Shown here piece by piece: positions 1 through 10,234 of a stretch of 64,000 nucleotides of DNA. The translations under genes and the position numbers were made by a program. The notes beneath the pieces were generated by a model, which was not told where the DNA came from, did not search any database, and worked only from the letters and a program-made list of their open reading frames with translations. Source of the stretch: Clostridium sp. OS1-26 (lineage in GTDB: Bacteria; Bacillota; Clostridia; Clostridiales; Clostridiaceae); assembly GCF_030915445.1 (NCBI RefSeq), contig NZ_CP133264.1, positions 558,001 to 622,000 of the forward strand, given 5' to 3'. How positions within the stretch are numbered: position 1 is the first letter of the stretch; each line of letters opens with the position of its first letter.

Positions 1-432
1 GAAGAAATTTTTCACATTGTTAATTTTTCCCTCCATACTATCCAATTGCTTTGCAAGCATTATTATCATACCTAGCTTGGCAAACTCGGAAGGCTGCATA
101 GAAAATCCTCCTATTTTCATCCAAGATGAAGCTCCATTGACAGTAGATTTAAATATCGTATCATTTAATATAAGTAGAAAAATCCCAAACCAATATATTA
201 TATTAGCATATCCTTGAATTATAGAATAATCAAATATCAAAATACAATAAGTAAGTATTAACCCTACAACTAACCAAATAAGCTGGTTTCTCGTAAAACT
301 GTTTCCATATCTTAAATGCGTAGCACTATATATATTCATGGTTCCAAATACTACTATAAGTATAACAGCTATTATAACTGTAAAATCTAGTTCTCTTAGA
401 AGTTTTCTACTAATAATTATTTTATCTAGCAT
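1..432 (-). CDS. rodA: RodA/FtsW-family SEDS peptidoglycan polymerase, 3' end outside window
   Basis: The first 144 codons are present and the rest lies beyond position 1. The ATG at 430-432 is preceded by a GGAGGGA-type ribosome binding site. The visible part has an N-terminal cytoplasmic tail and several hydrophobic segments, followed by the SEDS signature around residues 98-120 (NGASSWMKIGGF then QPSEFAKL). RodA polymerises glycan strands together with a class B PBP in the elongasome. The gene lies downstream of minCDE and in the same direction, after an inverted repeat. RodA rather than FtsW is inferred from this mre/min/pbp2 context. Confidence 0.9.
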   Translation of the reverse strand, partial: MLDKIIISRKLLRELDFTVIIAVILIVVFGTMNIYSATHLRYGNSFTRNQLIWLVVGLILTYCILIFDYSIIQGYANIIYWFGIFLLILNDTIFKSTVNGASSWMKIGGFSMQPSEFAKLGMIIMLAKQLDSMEGKINNVKNFF

Positions 433-528
433 ATCAATTTATCCCTCCAATACAAATATGATTATACCATACTGAAAAAAAAAATCTATGTACAATTTTA
501 TCCGATGCCAAGAACTCTGTTTATTCAA

Positions 529-586
529 TAACTAACGCCTCTAATACTCCATCTTACATAAAATGAGGTATTAGAGGCGTTAGTTA
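529..586. terminator. 19-bp inverted repeat between minE and rodA
   Basis: Arms 529-547 and 568-586 are perfectly complementary and enclose a 20-nt loop. It lies just past the minE stop codon and so probably ends or attenuates the minCDE message. Neither side has a convincing U-run, so an attenuator or processing site is also possible. Confidence 0.5.
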
Positions 587-599
587 TATGAATAACAAT

Positions 600-869
600 T
601 TATTTATTCATTTTCATTTTCTTAATTGGTATACTTGCAATTAAAGCTGGCGACTCTCCTGGAAGCTCCTCCATTTTAGCCATCTTTACATCGATTTCTT
701 CATTATCAATTTCAAAATACTTAGAAATAACCTTTAATATATCCTCTCTTATAGACTCTAGTATTTCTGGAGGAACATGAGCCCTATCATGTATTAAAAT
801 CAATTTTAGTCTTTCTTTTGCCATATCCTTAGGGGAAGGTTTTGTGGAAAATATTTTAAATAAGTCCAT
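600..869 (-). CDS. minE: Cell division topological specificity factor MinE
   Basis: The protein has 89 aa, the usual MinE length. It starts with a short amphipathic membrane-targeting segment (MDLFKIF), followed by the MinD-stimulating helix region (AKERLKLILIHDRA, residues 17-30) and the beta-rich dimerisation domain. MinE stimulates MinD ATPase and drives pole-to-pole MinCD oscillation so that FtsZ rings form at midcell. It is the last gene of minC-minD-minE, 12 bp after minD. Confidence 0.96.
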   Translation of the reverse strand: MDLFKIFSTKPSPKDMAKERLKLILIHDRAHVPPEILESIREDILKVISKYFEIDNEEIDVKMAKMEELPGESPALIASIPIKKMKMNK

Positions 870-881
870 ATTACAACCTCC

Positions 882-1679
882 CTACTTAATACCAAATAAT
901 TTTTTTATTGATGAAAATATGCCCTCATTTCCATCGCTTAGTTCAATAAAAGGAACTGTTTCACCAGTTATTCTTTTTGCTATATTTCTGAAAGCTTGTC
1001 CTGAAATTGCTTTATTATCTAAAACTACAGGCTCCCCTTTATTTGTAGAAATAGTGATGCTTCTATCATCTGGAACTACACCAATTAGCTTTATTGCTAA
1101 GCTGTCGAGAATGTCGTTAACATCTAGCATATCTCCATTTTTAGTCATTTGATAGTTTATTCTATTTACAATTAATTGATGGTCTTCTAATCCCTTAGCA
1201 TCCAGTTTTCCAATAACTCTATCAGAATCTCTAACAGATGTTACCTCAGGATTAACTACGACTAAAGCTCTATCTGCGCCTACTACTGCATTCTCAAAGC
1301 CCTGTTCAATACCAGCGGGACAATCTATTATAATATAATCAAATTCTTTCTTTAATTCGTTTACTAAATTAAGCATTTGCTCTTGTGTCACATCATCTTT
1401 ATCTCTAGTTTGTGCTGTAGGAAGTAAATATAGATTTGGAAATCTCTTATCCTTTATTAGTGCCTGTTTTAATCTGCATTTATTTTCTACTACATCTAAA
1501 AGTGTAAAAACGATTCTATTTTCAAGTCCCATTAAAACATCTAAATTTCTTAGTCCAGTATCACCATCTACAACAACAACACTCTTACCAATGGCTGCCA
1601 GTGCTGTTCCTATATTAGCTGTAGTGGTAGTTTTACCGACTCCACCTTTGCCTGATGTTACTACAATAGCTTCTCCCAT
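882..1679 (-). CDS. minD: Septum site-determining ATPase MinD
   Basis: This 265-aa ParA/MinD-type deviant Walker ATPase has the P-loop GKGGVGKTTTT at residues 10-20. It also carries the signature DGDTGLRNLD around 39-48 and DCPAGIE around residue 119. The C-terminus (GIFSSIKKLFGIK) is the amphipathic membrane-targeting sequence. MinD-ATP binds membrane, recruits MinC and is released by MinE. It sits between minC and minE with short gaps, consistent with one transcript. Confidence 0.97.
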   Translation of the reverse strand: MGEAIVVTSGKGGVGKTTTTANIGTALAAIGKSVVVVDGDTGLRNLDVLMGLENRIVFTLLDVVENKCRLKQALIKDKRFPNLYLLPTAQTRDKDDVTQEQMLNLVNELKKEFDYIIIDCPAGIEQGFENAVVGADRALVVVNPEVTSVRDSDRVIGKLDAKGLEDHQLIVNRINYQMTKNGDMLDVNDILDSLAIKLIGVVPDDRSITISTNKGEPVVLDNKAISGQAFRNIAKRITGETVPFIELSDGNEGIFSSIKKLFGIK

Positions 1680-1693
1680 TTACATTACCTCCA

Positions 1694-2326
1694 TTAAATA
1701 AATTTATTAGGCAAATATGGTTCTACAATTATTGTATCACCTTTAACTCTAGCAACTTCCGGATAAGGAGGCTTAACGTTATCCTCTGGTGACCTTGTCA
1801 TTATATCTGCAATCTGTAATATTTCAGGTTGTAAATAAAATGCTGCTACAATAGCCTTAGGATTTCCCCCATAACCTGCGTGTGCATATCCTCTTAAAGC
1901 TCCAAGAACGATTATATTGCCACCAGCATATATTTCTGCGCCGGCATTAACGTCTCCAACAATAACTACATTTCCAGGGTAATTTATAACTTGACCGCTT
2001 CTTATAGTTCTTCGCAAAAACTTTGTACGACCTTCATAAATTCCGTTGAAAGCTTTGTTATCTTTATCATCTTTATCCTCAAATATACAATCCTTAATTA
2101 AGAATTGTTCAAACAAAATATCCTTAAGTTTGCGAAATTCTTTTTCATTTATATATTTAAGTTGAGTGGTTATTTTAAGGGTACATCCCTTATAAAACAT
2201 TTTTCCTGCCGAGAGCTTTACAATTAAAGTTTCGAGCATTTCTTCAAAATCTTTAAACTTATTCATATTTATAATTGCATTTATACCATCTCTATTGCCT
2301 TTAATAATTATATTATCGTTCAACAT
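1694..2326 (-). CDS. minC: Septum site-determining protein MinC, FtsZ inhibitor
   Basis: The protein is 210 aa. The chosen ATG at 2324-2326 has GGAGGT five bases upstream; an ORF extended to 2347 has no ribosome site. The N-terminal domain (about 1-100) is the FtsZ-interacting part. The C-terminal half is the glycine-rich right-handed beta-helix that binds MinD and dimerises ([20 protein letters not shown] around 125-145). MinC blocks FtsZ polymerisation away from midcell. It is the first gene of the min operon and follows the pbp2 terminator, so a promoter is expected in 2330-2455. Confidence 0.95.
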   Translation of the reverse strand: MLNDNIIIKGNRDGINAIINMNKFKDFEEMLETLIVKLSAGKMFYKGCTLKITTQLKYINEKEFRKLKDILFEQFLIKDCIFEDKDDKDNKAFNGIYEGRTKFLRRTIRSGQVINYPGNVVIVGDVNAGAEIYAGGNIIVLGALRGYAHAGYGGNPKAIVAAFYLQPEILQIADIMTRSPEDNVKPPYPEVARVKGDTIIVEPYLPNKFI

Positions 2327-2454
2327 ACTAGACCTCCACCAAGTCACCTTATGTAATATTTCAACATAACAAGTTCAAATCCTTCTAAATTCCTATTTAA
2401 TTTTAAAAAAAAGATATATACAAGCAGTTTTTTGTATGTATATATCAGATCTAA

Positions 2455-2493
2455 AATTAAAAACAAAAATTGAAGGCCAAAATAGCCTTCAAT
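2455..2493 (-). terminator. Intrinsic terminator after pbp2
   Basis: A 9-bp perfect stem (2469-2477 with 2485-2493, loop of 7) is followed on the minus strand by a long U-rich run (ATTTTTGTTTTTAATTTT). It separates the mre-pbp2 operon from minCDE. Confidence 0.9.
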
Positions 2494-2502
2494 TTTCAAT
2501 TC

Positions 2503-5205
2503 CTATTGACCATTGTTATTTTGAGTAGATTGATTTTGGCCATTGTTTTGCGTATTATTTTGATTGTTATGATTAAAATATGCATCATATATATCTCTTG
2601 CTATATAAGCAGCACCACTTCCGTGACCACCATCAAATATCATAACGCATACAGCTATTTTAGGATTTTCTAAAGGTGCAAATCCAACATATACAGCAGT
2701 ATCTGTTCTTCCAAAGCTTTCTTGAGCATTAGATATAGTAGCTGTACCAGTTTTTCCTGCTGCTTGTATTGTAAAACCTTTAAACGCCTCTGATGCAGTA
2801 CCTTTTTCGTTAACAGCAGCCATTCCCGCTTTAACTGCTTCTATATTTTCAGGTTTAACTCCTGTTTTTTCTACAATCTCAGGCTTAACCTCTTCAATTG
2901 TTTTTCCATTAGCATCTAAAAATTTATCTACAAGATGCACACTATATCTTGTTCCACCATTGGCAATAGTTGCTATGTAATTTGCCAACTGAACAGGAGT
3001 AAATTCATTTATACCTTGACCTATAGAAGCATCCTCTATATTAAAAGGCGCTCTAATCTGACTGTTTGCATCAGAAACTGTTATATAATAAATAGTATTC
3101 AACATAGCACTTATTTCTTTTTCACTTATATTTTTTCCGCTATATTGAGGATCTAATTGTATTAAATTAGTAATCAGATTTTTATAGTTAGCTTTATCAA
3201 AGGCTTTATCTCCTTCCTTTATGGAATCTTGTATTGCCTTTTTTAAATCACTTTTTGCTGTTTTAACTTTATCTGAATCTTTATCATTGTCATACAAGTC
3301 TATAGGAGTATATTTATTTCCCCTATCATCTCCACCAGCCTTTAAACTCTGCATAGTATTCCACAAATATGATTGGGAATATCTATTTTTCAGAGACCAG
3401 TTATTGAATACCTGACCAAAGGCCTCCGGTATTTCTATACCTGTAGATGGTTTTACCTTTGAATTAGGATCAGCACCTAATCCAAATTTCCATGCATATT
3501 TAGCTAATACATCATCACCAAAGGAATCTCTAAGCATTTTTCCTAAAGTCATAAAGTAAGGATTACTTGATCTTTCTAATGCTTTTGATAAGTTTACCCA
3601 GCCATTAGCGCCATCATTAGTAAACCACACTCTTCCACCTGGTCCAGTCCCCTTATCAAAATACATTTGATCATTTACTCCAAAATCTGGAGTTATTACT
3701 CCACTTTCAAGTCCAGCAATAGCTGTCATTGGTTTAAATGTAGATCCTGGAATGCTTTTTGATTGAGTAGCATAATCAAATAATGGTTTAGGTAGTATAT
3801 CATGCATATCCTGTCTCACAGTTTTATCCTTTATGCTTTTATCCACAGGAAAGAGTTTATTTATCACATCTTCTTCACTTTGTCCTGGATAATAACTTGT
3901 AAGCCCTCTTTGTTCAATGAATTGCCTTCCAATTTCATTTACATCAGGATATAATTGTTTGTATTGTTCTGGCGTTAATCCTCCTGGCGCTGCAAACCAA
4001 TTAGGGTTATAACCTGGTCTGCTGGCTAAAGCTATTACAGCCCCAGTATTTACATCTATAGCTACAGCTGCTCCTCTAGTGGCATTTGTGGTATTGGAAC
4101 CAATTTGAGCATAAGGGTTTGCCCTTAATTCTGCCATTTTATCATCTAAAGCTTTCTCCGCAGCAGCCTGAACGTCTTTGTCAATGGTAAGCTGAACAGT
4201 TTGACCTGGGTAAGGGTCTCTTCTTCCAAGCTCCTCAAGAATTCTTCCATTTTTATTTAATTTTACAATTTTTCCACCCTTTGATCCTTTAAGTCTATCT
4301 TCAAATACACTTTCTATGCCAGCAGTACCTACATAATCACTACTGATATCATACCCCTTTTCCTGATACTTATCCTGATCCGATGCTATTTTAGATATAT
4401 AACCTAAAAAAGCAGAGCCTAGTTCGCCATTAGGATAAGTTCTTAAAGGCTGAGTAGTAACATCTATTCCTGGAAGATCATCTAACAGTTGCTTAAACTT
4501 AAATGCAGTCTCTTTCTTTATATTGCTTGCTAAAACTACCTGTTTATAGCCTGAAAAACTCTGCATTTTCATTTTATCTTTTATTATCATAAATCTTCTT
4601 TGCTCTTCTAGTGAATATTTCTTATCATCTATTCCATATTGTTTTATCAATTTTTTAAAAGTTTCTTCAGGTGTTATCTTTAATAGTTCTTCATCTACAA
4701 TTTTATCTTGTTCTTCTTTGGTCAACTTATTTTTTTTATCTTTAGACAATTTTCTTTCTAATTCCTCGTTTAAACCTTTATCTCTTTTAAATCTTATTTC
4801 AAGCGCTCTTTGTGTTTGAGCATCATTACTTCTAAAGACAAAGCTAAAGGGGTCTATTTTAAGCTCGAAATCATCTTGTTTCGTTTCCCCATTTTCATCC
4901 AGAATTTTAAAGACCTTGTCCATAGTATCAAAGAATGTTTTATCACTTTCATCCGTCTGATTATAAACCAAAACATAGCTTTGTTCACTTTTAGCGAGTA
5001 CTGCTCCATTTCTATCTATAATATTCCCTCTTGGTGCAGCATCTGGTATCTCTCTTATTGACTTATTATTTGCCTTTTCTTTATACTCTTCTCCTTTTAC
5101 CACTTGAAGCACAAACAGTTGTGAGGTAATAGCAGTAAATATAAGACACATAATTACTATTAACGCTGTGTACCTAGTAAATTCTCTTTTTTTATCACCT
5201 TTCAT
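2503..5205 (-). CDS. mrdA: Penicillin-binding protein 2, class B transpeptidase of the elongasome
   Basis: The product is 900 aa, longer than E. coli PBP2. An N-terminal membrane anchor (about 12-35) is followed by a large PBP-dimer domain with a lysine/glutamate-rich insertion around 130-230. The transpeptidase domain carries the active-site SxxK as STFK (in PGSTFKP), the SSN motif (ERSSNPYF) and KTGTA near the C-terminus. It cross-links lateral wall peptidoglycan with RodA. The last ~25 residues are an almost pure Asn/Gln tail. It follows mreBCD, the standard firmicute order, and ends at a strong terminator. Confidence 0.95.
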   Translation of the reverse strand: MKGDKKREFTRYTALIVIMCLIFTAITSQLFVLQVVKGEEYKEKANNKSIREIPDAAPRGNIIDRNGAVLAKSEQSYVLVYNQTDESDKTFFDTMDKVFKILDENGETKQDDFELKIDPFSFVFRSNDAQTQRALEIRFKRDKGLNEELERKLSKDKKNKLTKEEQDKIVDEELLKITPEETFKKLIKQYGIDDKKYSLEEQRRFMIIKDKMKMQSFSGYKQVVLASNIKKETAFKFKQLLDDLPGIDVTTQPLRTYPNGELGSAFLGYISKIASDQDKYQEKGYDISSDYVGTAGIESVFEDRLKGSKGGKIVKLNKNGRILEELGRRDPYPGQTVQLTIDKDVQAAAEKALDDKMAELRANPYAQIGSNTTNATRGAAVAIDVNTGAVIALASRPGYNPNWFAAPGGLTPEQYKQLYPDVNEIGRQFIEQRGLTSYYPGQSEEDVINKLFPVDKSIKDKTVRQDMHDILPKPLFDYATQSKSIPGSTFKPMTAIAGLESGVITPDFGVNDQMYFDKGTGPGGRVWFTNDGANGWVNLSKALERSSNPYFMTLGKMLRDSFGDDVLAKYAWKFGLGADPNSKVKPSTGIEIPEAFGQVFNNWSLKNRYSQSYLWNTMQSLKAGGDDRGNKYTPIDLYDNDKDSDKVKTAKSDLKKAIQDSIKEGDKAFDKANYKNLITNLIQLDPQYSGKNISEKEISAMLNTIYYITVSDANSQIRAPFNIEDASIGQGINEFTPVQLANYIATIANGGTRYSVHLVDKFLDANGKTIEEVKPEIVEKTGVKPENIEAVKAGMAAVNEKGTASEAFKGFTIQAAGKTGTATISNAQESFGRTDTAVYVGFAPLENPKIAVCVMIFDGGHGSGAAYIARDIYDAYFNHNNQNNTQNNGQNQSTQNNNGQ

Positions 5206-5220
5206 AAAATCACCATTCCT

Positions 5221-5711
5221 CTAAAACTTCCATCTTTTCTGCATGTACTCTTTCTGACATAATTTGTATACCTTTTTGTATATTATTGCACTAATAACCA
5301 TATTATAAAGAGCAATAAAAAATACATCTTTAAAGTTAACATTTATTTTTAAGAAATACAATACTATTAGTAGTACGGTGCCTTTTAAAAAACTTAAAGA
5401 AAAACAGGATGCTACAGGAATAAGGCTTTTTTCCTTAAAAATGTTATCACCTATTATGCCTGCAATTATACATATAATCATATTTATTAGAGCATTTAAT
5501 CCAAATCCACTAGTAAAATATATATCTTGGAGTAATCCACAAAAACTCCTAGCCACAATCCTTCCCATTTTCCATTAGCTATAGAATAACAAATCATAAA
5601 AACTAAGAGTAAACTTGGATATATGGTTTTTATAGAAAAAAATGGCATCAGTACATTATCCAGTATAAAAAATAAAATTGACAGAAGGAATAAAATTAAT
5701 ATTTTTCTCAT
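5221..5711 (-). pseudogene. mreD: Rod shape-determining protein MreD, frameshifted by one base
   Basis: Two overlapping frames together encode MreD. Residues 1-57 (to KWEGLWLGVF) are in the frame starting at 5711. The remainder (GLLQDIYFTSGFGLNAL onward) is in the frame ending at 5221. The region is 491 nt; one extra T in the T5 run at 5541-5545 gives exactly 164 codons, a normal MreD length with its multiple membrane helices. MreD is the membrane partner of MreC in the elongasome and would be essential or nearly so. A sequencing homopolymer error is therefore more likely than real loss. Confidence 0.9.
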
Positions 5712-5722
5712 TTTATATCACC

Positions 5723-6592
5723 TTAGTATTTTATATCTATTTTTTCCTTAGGAACAACTATAAATAGTTCTTCAAGCTTATTGAAGTCAACATATGGCTT
5801 AATTATGGCATTTTTCATTACTTTCCCCTTGTCTTCTTCTATATCTATTACTGATCCAATCCTAATTCCTTTTGGATAAAGTCCTGGGTAAGGAGTTGCA
5901 ATATCTGAAGTACAAACTACATCACCCTTTTTTATATCTGAATCCAAAGGCAAATAGCTTAACTTAGCAAGTAATTCATTACTGCTATTTTTATATCCCT
6001 GTACTATGCCATTGTCTTTTGTTCTTTCTATATATCCACTAACTGCAATATTTATATTAGTATTGGCATTCGCTAAGATTTGAACCATAGACCAGTTACT
6101 ACCTACTGAAGTTACCTGGCCTACTAGTTCACCTTGAGAACTTATAGCTAACATATATTTTTCAATGCCATCTTTACTTCCTTTGTTTACTATATATTGA
6201 TCTAAAAGCCCACTTGAACCTTTTCCTCTTATATCACAGCCTATATAATTATACTCAGAGTTTTGGCTTTTAAAATTAAGCATATTTCTTAACCTATCAT
6301 TTTCACTTTTAAGAGATTCATAATCAATTGCTTTGCTTTCAAGCTCATTATTTTTCTTCTTTAATTCTTCATTTTCTTTTTTTACATTAGAAAAGTTAAA
6401 AACAAAACCAAACCAATCTTTTACGCCGCTATTGAACTTAAATATTCCACCCTGCACAGAATTAAAAGTTACGCCTATGCCATTTTTCATAAAGGACATG
6501 TTATCTCCCTTGACACTACGTGAAATTAAAATTAAAAATGTAACTGACAGTACTACTATAGTTACCGCCAGTTTGTTTCTAAAAAATTTCAT
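5723..6592 (-). CDS. mreC: Rod shape-determining protein MreC
   Basis: The protein is 289 aa with one N-terminal transmembrane helix (about 8-25). A coiled coil follows (residues ~68-105, KKENEELKKKNNELE and beyond) and then the beta-barrel MreC domain. MreC is the extracellular scaffold that binds PBP2 and links it to MreB filaments. It lies 9 bp after mreB and 11 bp before mreD, in one operon. Confidence 0.96.
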   Translation of the reverse strand: MKFFRNKLAVTIVVLSVTFLILISRSVKGDNMSFMKNGIGVTFNSVQGGIFKFNSGVKDWFGFVFNFSNVKKENEELKKKNNELESKAIDYESLKSENDRLRNMLNFKSQNSEYNYIGCDIRGKGSSGLLDQYIVNKGSKDGIEKYMLAISSQGELVGQVTSVGSNWSMVQILANANTNINIAVSGYIERTKDNGIVQGYKNSSNELLAKLSYLPLDSDIKKGDVVCTSDIATPYPGLYPKGIRIGSVIDIEEDKGKVMKNAIIKPYVDFNKLEELFIVVPKEKIDIKY

Positions 6593-6601
6593 TGTTATTT
6601 A

Positions 6602-7612
<1,011 letters not shown>

Positions 7613-7632
7613 TTAAATTTCTCCTTTCGATT

Positions 7633-8319
7633 TTACAATATTCCTTTTTGTTTTAAACTTATATAAATCCCATTTCCAATTATTATATGATCAAGTAAAT
7701 CTATACCCAAAAGCTTTCCACATTCTTTCAATCTATGGGTTACATTTATATCCTCATTGCTTGGTGTAGGATCACCGGATGGATGATTATGGCATACTAC
7801 TATAGATGCACTGCTTTTTCTAATAGCATCACAAAACACTTCCCTTGGATGAACTATAGAAGAATTGAGACTTCCAACGGAAACGTCTTTTATGCATATT
7901 ACAATATTTTTTGTGTTTAACATAACTACTTTTAAATATTCTTGTCTAAGATATCTCATTTCTTCCATTACAAGTTCTGCTGCATCATTTGGAGTAACAA
8001 TCTTATATTCATTACCATCTTTGTAAGATTTAAGTCTTTTTGAAATTTCTGCTAAAGCTATAAGCTGAGCAGCTTTGGCCTTTCCAATTCCATGCAAATT
8101 TATAAAATCATCAGCTGTACAATTTAAAAGTCCATTTAATCCACCATTTTCTTTAATAATTCTACCGCTTAGATTTAATATATTTTCCTTCTTACTTCCT
8201 GATCTTAAAATAATTGCCAAAAGCTCAGAATTAGATAGGGTTTCTACGCCATATCTAAAAAGTCTTTCTCTAGGTCTTTCATTTGTAGGTAAATCCATAA
8301 TTTTTAATGTTTCTTTCAT
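7633..8319 (-). CDS. radC: RadC/YsxA-type JAMM-domain protein
   Basis: The product is 228 aa. The N-terminal part has a helix-hairpin-helix (LHGIGKAKAAQLIAL, about 71-85). The C-terminal JAB1/MPN metal-binding motif is HNHPSGDPTPSNED around 171-184, with the upstream Glu in HPREVF. The family was named for DNA repair but that role is unproven; it has a metalloprotease-like fold. Its place between maf and mreB is the usual firmicute arrangement. Confidence 0.94.
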   Translation of the reverse strand: MKETLKIMDLPTNERPRERLFRYGVETLSNSELLAIILRSGSKKENILNLSGRIIKENGGLNGLLNCTADDFINLHGIGKAKAAQLIALAEISKRLKSYKDGNEYKIVTPNDAAELVMEEMRYLRQEYLKVVMLNTKNIVICIKDVSVGSLNSSIVHPREVFCDAIRKSSASIVVCHNHPSGDPTPSNEDINVTHRLKECGKLLGIDLLDHIIIGNGIYISLKQKGIL

Positions 8320-8333
8320 GAATCATACTCCTT

Positions 8334-8909
8334 TTATGAACTTACCCCCATCTCCCTTAACATTTTTGATAATTTATTTAATGGAAGCCCTACAACATTA
8401 TAATAGCATCCGTGAATTTCTTCAACAAAAACTCCACCATATCCTTGTATGCCATAGGCTCCCGCTTTATCCTTATATTCTCCTCTTTCTATGTATTTTC
8501 TTACTACATCATCAGATAGATCAGAAAACTTAACATTAGTACAGACATAGTCCTTTATTACTTTGCCTGATGCATTATTTAGCACAACTATACCTGAGTA
8601 TACTTGATGAGAAGTACCACTTAAAAATTTTAGCATATTAAATGCTTCCTTTTCATTCTCTGGCTTTCCTAATATTTTGTTTCCAAAGGACACAATAGTA
8701 TCACAACCTATTATAATTGATTCATTATGTACACCTTTGCATACGTTTAATGCTTTTCCTTCAGCAAGCTTCATTACATAAGAACCACAATCGCCATCAA
8801 ATTCAACTGCATTTTCATCAAAATCACTTGCTATTATTTCAAATTTATCTGTAAGTCTTTTTAGAAGTTCATGTCTTCTAATTGAAGCTGATGCTAACAC
8901 AATATTCAT
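8334..8909 (-). CDS. maf: Maf-family nucleoside triphosphate pyrophosphatase
   Basis: The 191-aa protein begins with the family signature [13 protein letters not shown] (residues 5-17) and has IIGCDTIV near 67 and GKPENEKEA near 80. Maf proteins hydrolyse dTTP/UTP or modified nucleotides and limit septum formation when overexpressed in Bacillus. It sits upstream of radC-mreB with short spacing, so co-transcription is likely. Confidence 0.95.
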   Translation of the reverse strand: MNIVLASASIRRHELLKRLTDKFEIIASDFDENAVEFDGDCGSYVMKLAEGKALNVCKGVHNESIIIGCDTIVSFGNKILGKPENEKEAFNMLKFLSGTSHQVYSGIVVLNNASGKVIKDYVCTNVKFSDLSDDVVRKYIERGEYKDKAGAYGIQGYGGVFVEEIHGCYYNVVGLPLNKLSKMLREMGVSS

Positions 8910-8940
8910 TAAACCACATCCTATTTAATTATCAAAATGC

Positions 8941-9207
8941 CTAGTATCTTCTGTATAGTATTATAGCCATAATTACACCAATTATAGTCATAATATTAAT
9001 ATTAAAGTTTAAACCCAATGTTAAAACCATAACTTTCAAGTTTAATACAATTGGTGTTGACATACCTACAGAATAAGAATTTTTTAAAAAACTTAAAATA
9101 CTTAAGCTATCCCCCAGTATATCACCTATAAGGCTTCCACATACTGCTCCTAGGAATATTACAAACCATAAGAAACTTATGCTTTTTTCAGCCCCTCTCA
9201 CAAACAT
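8941..9207 (-). CDS. DUF4321 small membrane protein
   Basis: This 88-aa protein has two hydrophobic segments, at about 10-35 (FLWFVIFLGAVCGSLIGDIL) and 53-85. Composition, length and position ahead of maf match the DUF4321 family, which has no known function. A GGGGATG-type ribosome site precedes the ATG. It is the first gene of the maf-radC-mreBCD-pbp2 run. Confidence 0.85.
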   Translation of the reverse strand: MFVRGAEKSISFLWFVIFLGAVCGSLIGDILGDSLSILSFLKNSYSVGMSTPIVLNLKVMVLTLGLNFNINIMTIIGVIMAIILYRRY

Positions 9208-9365
9208 CCCCTACCTTAATAATATATCCTATATAGTTTAACATTTAATAAAATTATACACAAGTGCATAACAATATAGTTTAAAAAAATTTTAAATTAA
9301 TTCATATGTATTTATTTTTCTCATAAGGTTAAACTTAGATTTTGTGTAAATCCATTAACATTATA

Positions 9366-9408
9366 AAACAAAAACAGACAAACAGTTATTTATTTACTGC
9401 CGTCTGCT
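9366..9408 (-). terminator. Intrinsic terminator after the SPOR-domain gene
   Basis: On the minus strand CAGAC-GGCAG pairs with CTGTT-TGTCTG, including G-U pairs, around an 11-nt loop and is followed by TTTTTGTTTT. It ends the gene at 9417 and isolates the downstream maf-mre operon. Confidence 0.75.
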
Positions 9409-9416
9409 TAATTCTA

Positions 9417-10136
9417 TTATTTCGAACCTATTTTTTTTAAGAGATTATATAAATACGTGTAATTTTCTGCAACATTTTCCTTTGTTAACTCCTTAGGCAT
9501 TTTGCTTATATGATCTTGTATATCCTTTAGTATTAATATGTTCTTACTATCTTTGTCCACTTTTTTTAAAGCTACACACCATTTCTTTAATTCTTCAGTT
9601 TGTATTGCTTTAACATTTTTCTCAGCAAGCTTATTTAATATTTGTATATTTGCATTTATTATTTCTGCTATTTCTATATCGCATAAGTCATTATTATTTA
9701 ATATGAATGTCATTTTTGAGTTATCAACTTTTTGTTCTGTAAGAGATTTCATGATTCTCTCAGCTTGTTCTTCTGTGTATATGCCTAAAAATACTCTTGT
9801 TTTGTTATCTTCAGTTACAGTAAAAGGAGTACCATACTGTGTTAAGAGAGTTCTCTCTGCATCAGCATTCTCTTTACTCTGATATATGCCTCCCTGTATT
9901 GCCACAAACTTAGTAATTTTACTATTATTTAAGTTACCAGAAGATTTAGTATCAGTTTTCTGATTTAACGTGTTCGAAACACTGTCGTTCTTTATATTTG
10001 AACTGATAGGACTTTTTATAAATAATTTAAAAATAGCAGTTCCAAATAAAAATGCCAATACTAGTATTAAAAATATAACGGCAATAAAGGCTTTATTACC
10101 ATTATCTTTTTTCAAGTCATATCGTGTGTATTTCAA
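9417..10136 (-). CDS. Membrane-anchored SPOR-domain protein
   Basis: The 239-aa product has a short cytoplasmic N-terminus, one transmembrane helix (about 16-38), a Ser/Asn/Lys linker, and a SPOR-like domain from about residue 74 (FVAIQGGIYQSKENADAE, then TRVFLGIYTEEQAERI). SPOR domains bind glycan strands lacking stem peptides and localise proteins to septa. The start is a TTG at 10134-10136 with GAGGGG six bases upstream. The last ~100 residues are helical and not recognised. It is monocistronic by the flanking terminator. Confidence 0.8.
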   Translation of the reverse strand: MKYTRYDLKKDNGNKAFIAVIFLILVLAFLFGTAIFKLFIKSPISSNIKNDSVSNTLNQKTDTKSSGNLNNSKITKFVAIQGGIYQSKENADAERTLLTQYGTPFTVTEDNKTRVFLGIYTEEQAERIMKSLTEQKVDNSKMTFILNNNDLCDIEIAEIINANIQILNKLAEKNVKAIQTEELKKWCVALKKVDKDSKNILILKDIQDHISKMPKELTKENVAENYTYLYNLLKKIGSK

Positions 10137-10234
10137 CTTTTTCCCCTCACCTTCTGGGTAGTAAATTTAATTTGTAAAAGTTACGTTTTACTATATATTA
10201 ATATTTACTTGAAGGTCAATTTATTACTTTTATT

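Noticed and set aside
5541-5545. Programmed -1 frameshift in mreD
   Set aside because: No stimulatory structure noted and the same one-T pattern occurs in rnfD and hemZ, favouring sequencing error; not fully excluded.
5496-5568. Two overlapping separate small genes in mreD
   Set aside because: Together they make one MreD of normal length after a one-base change.
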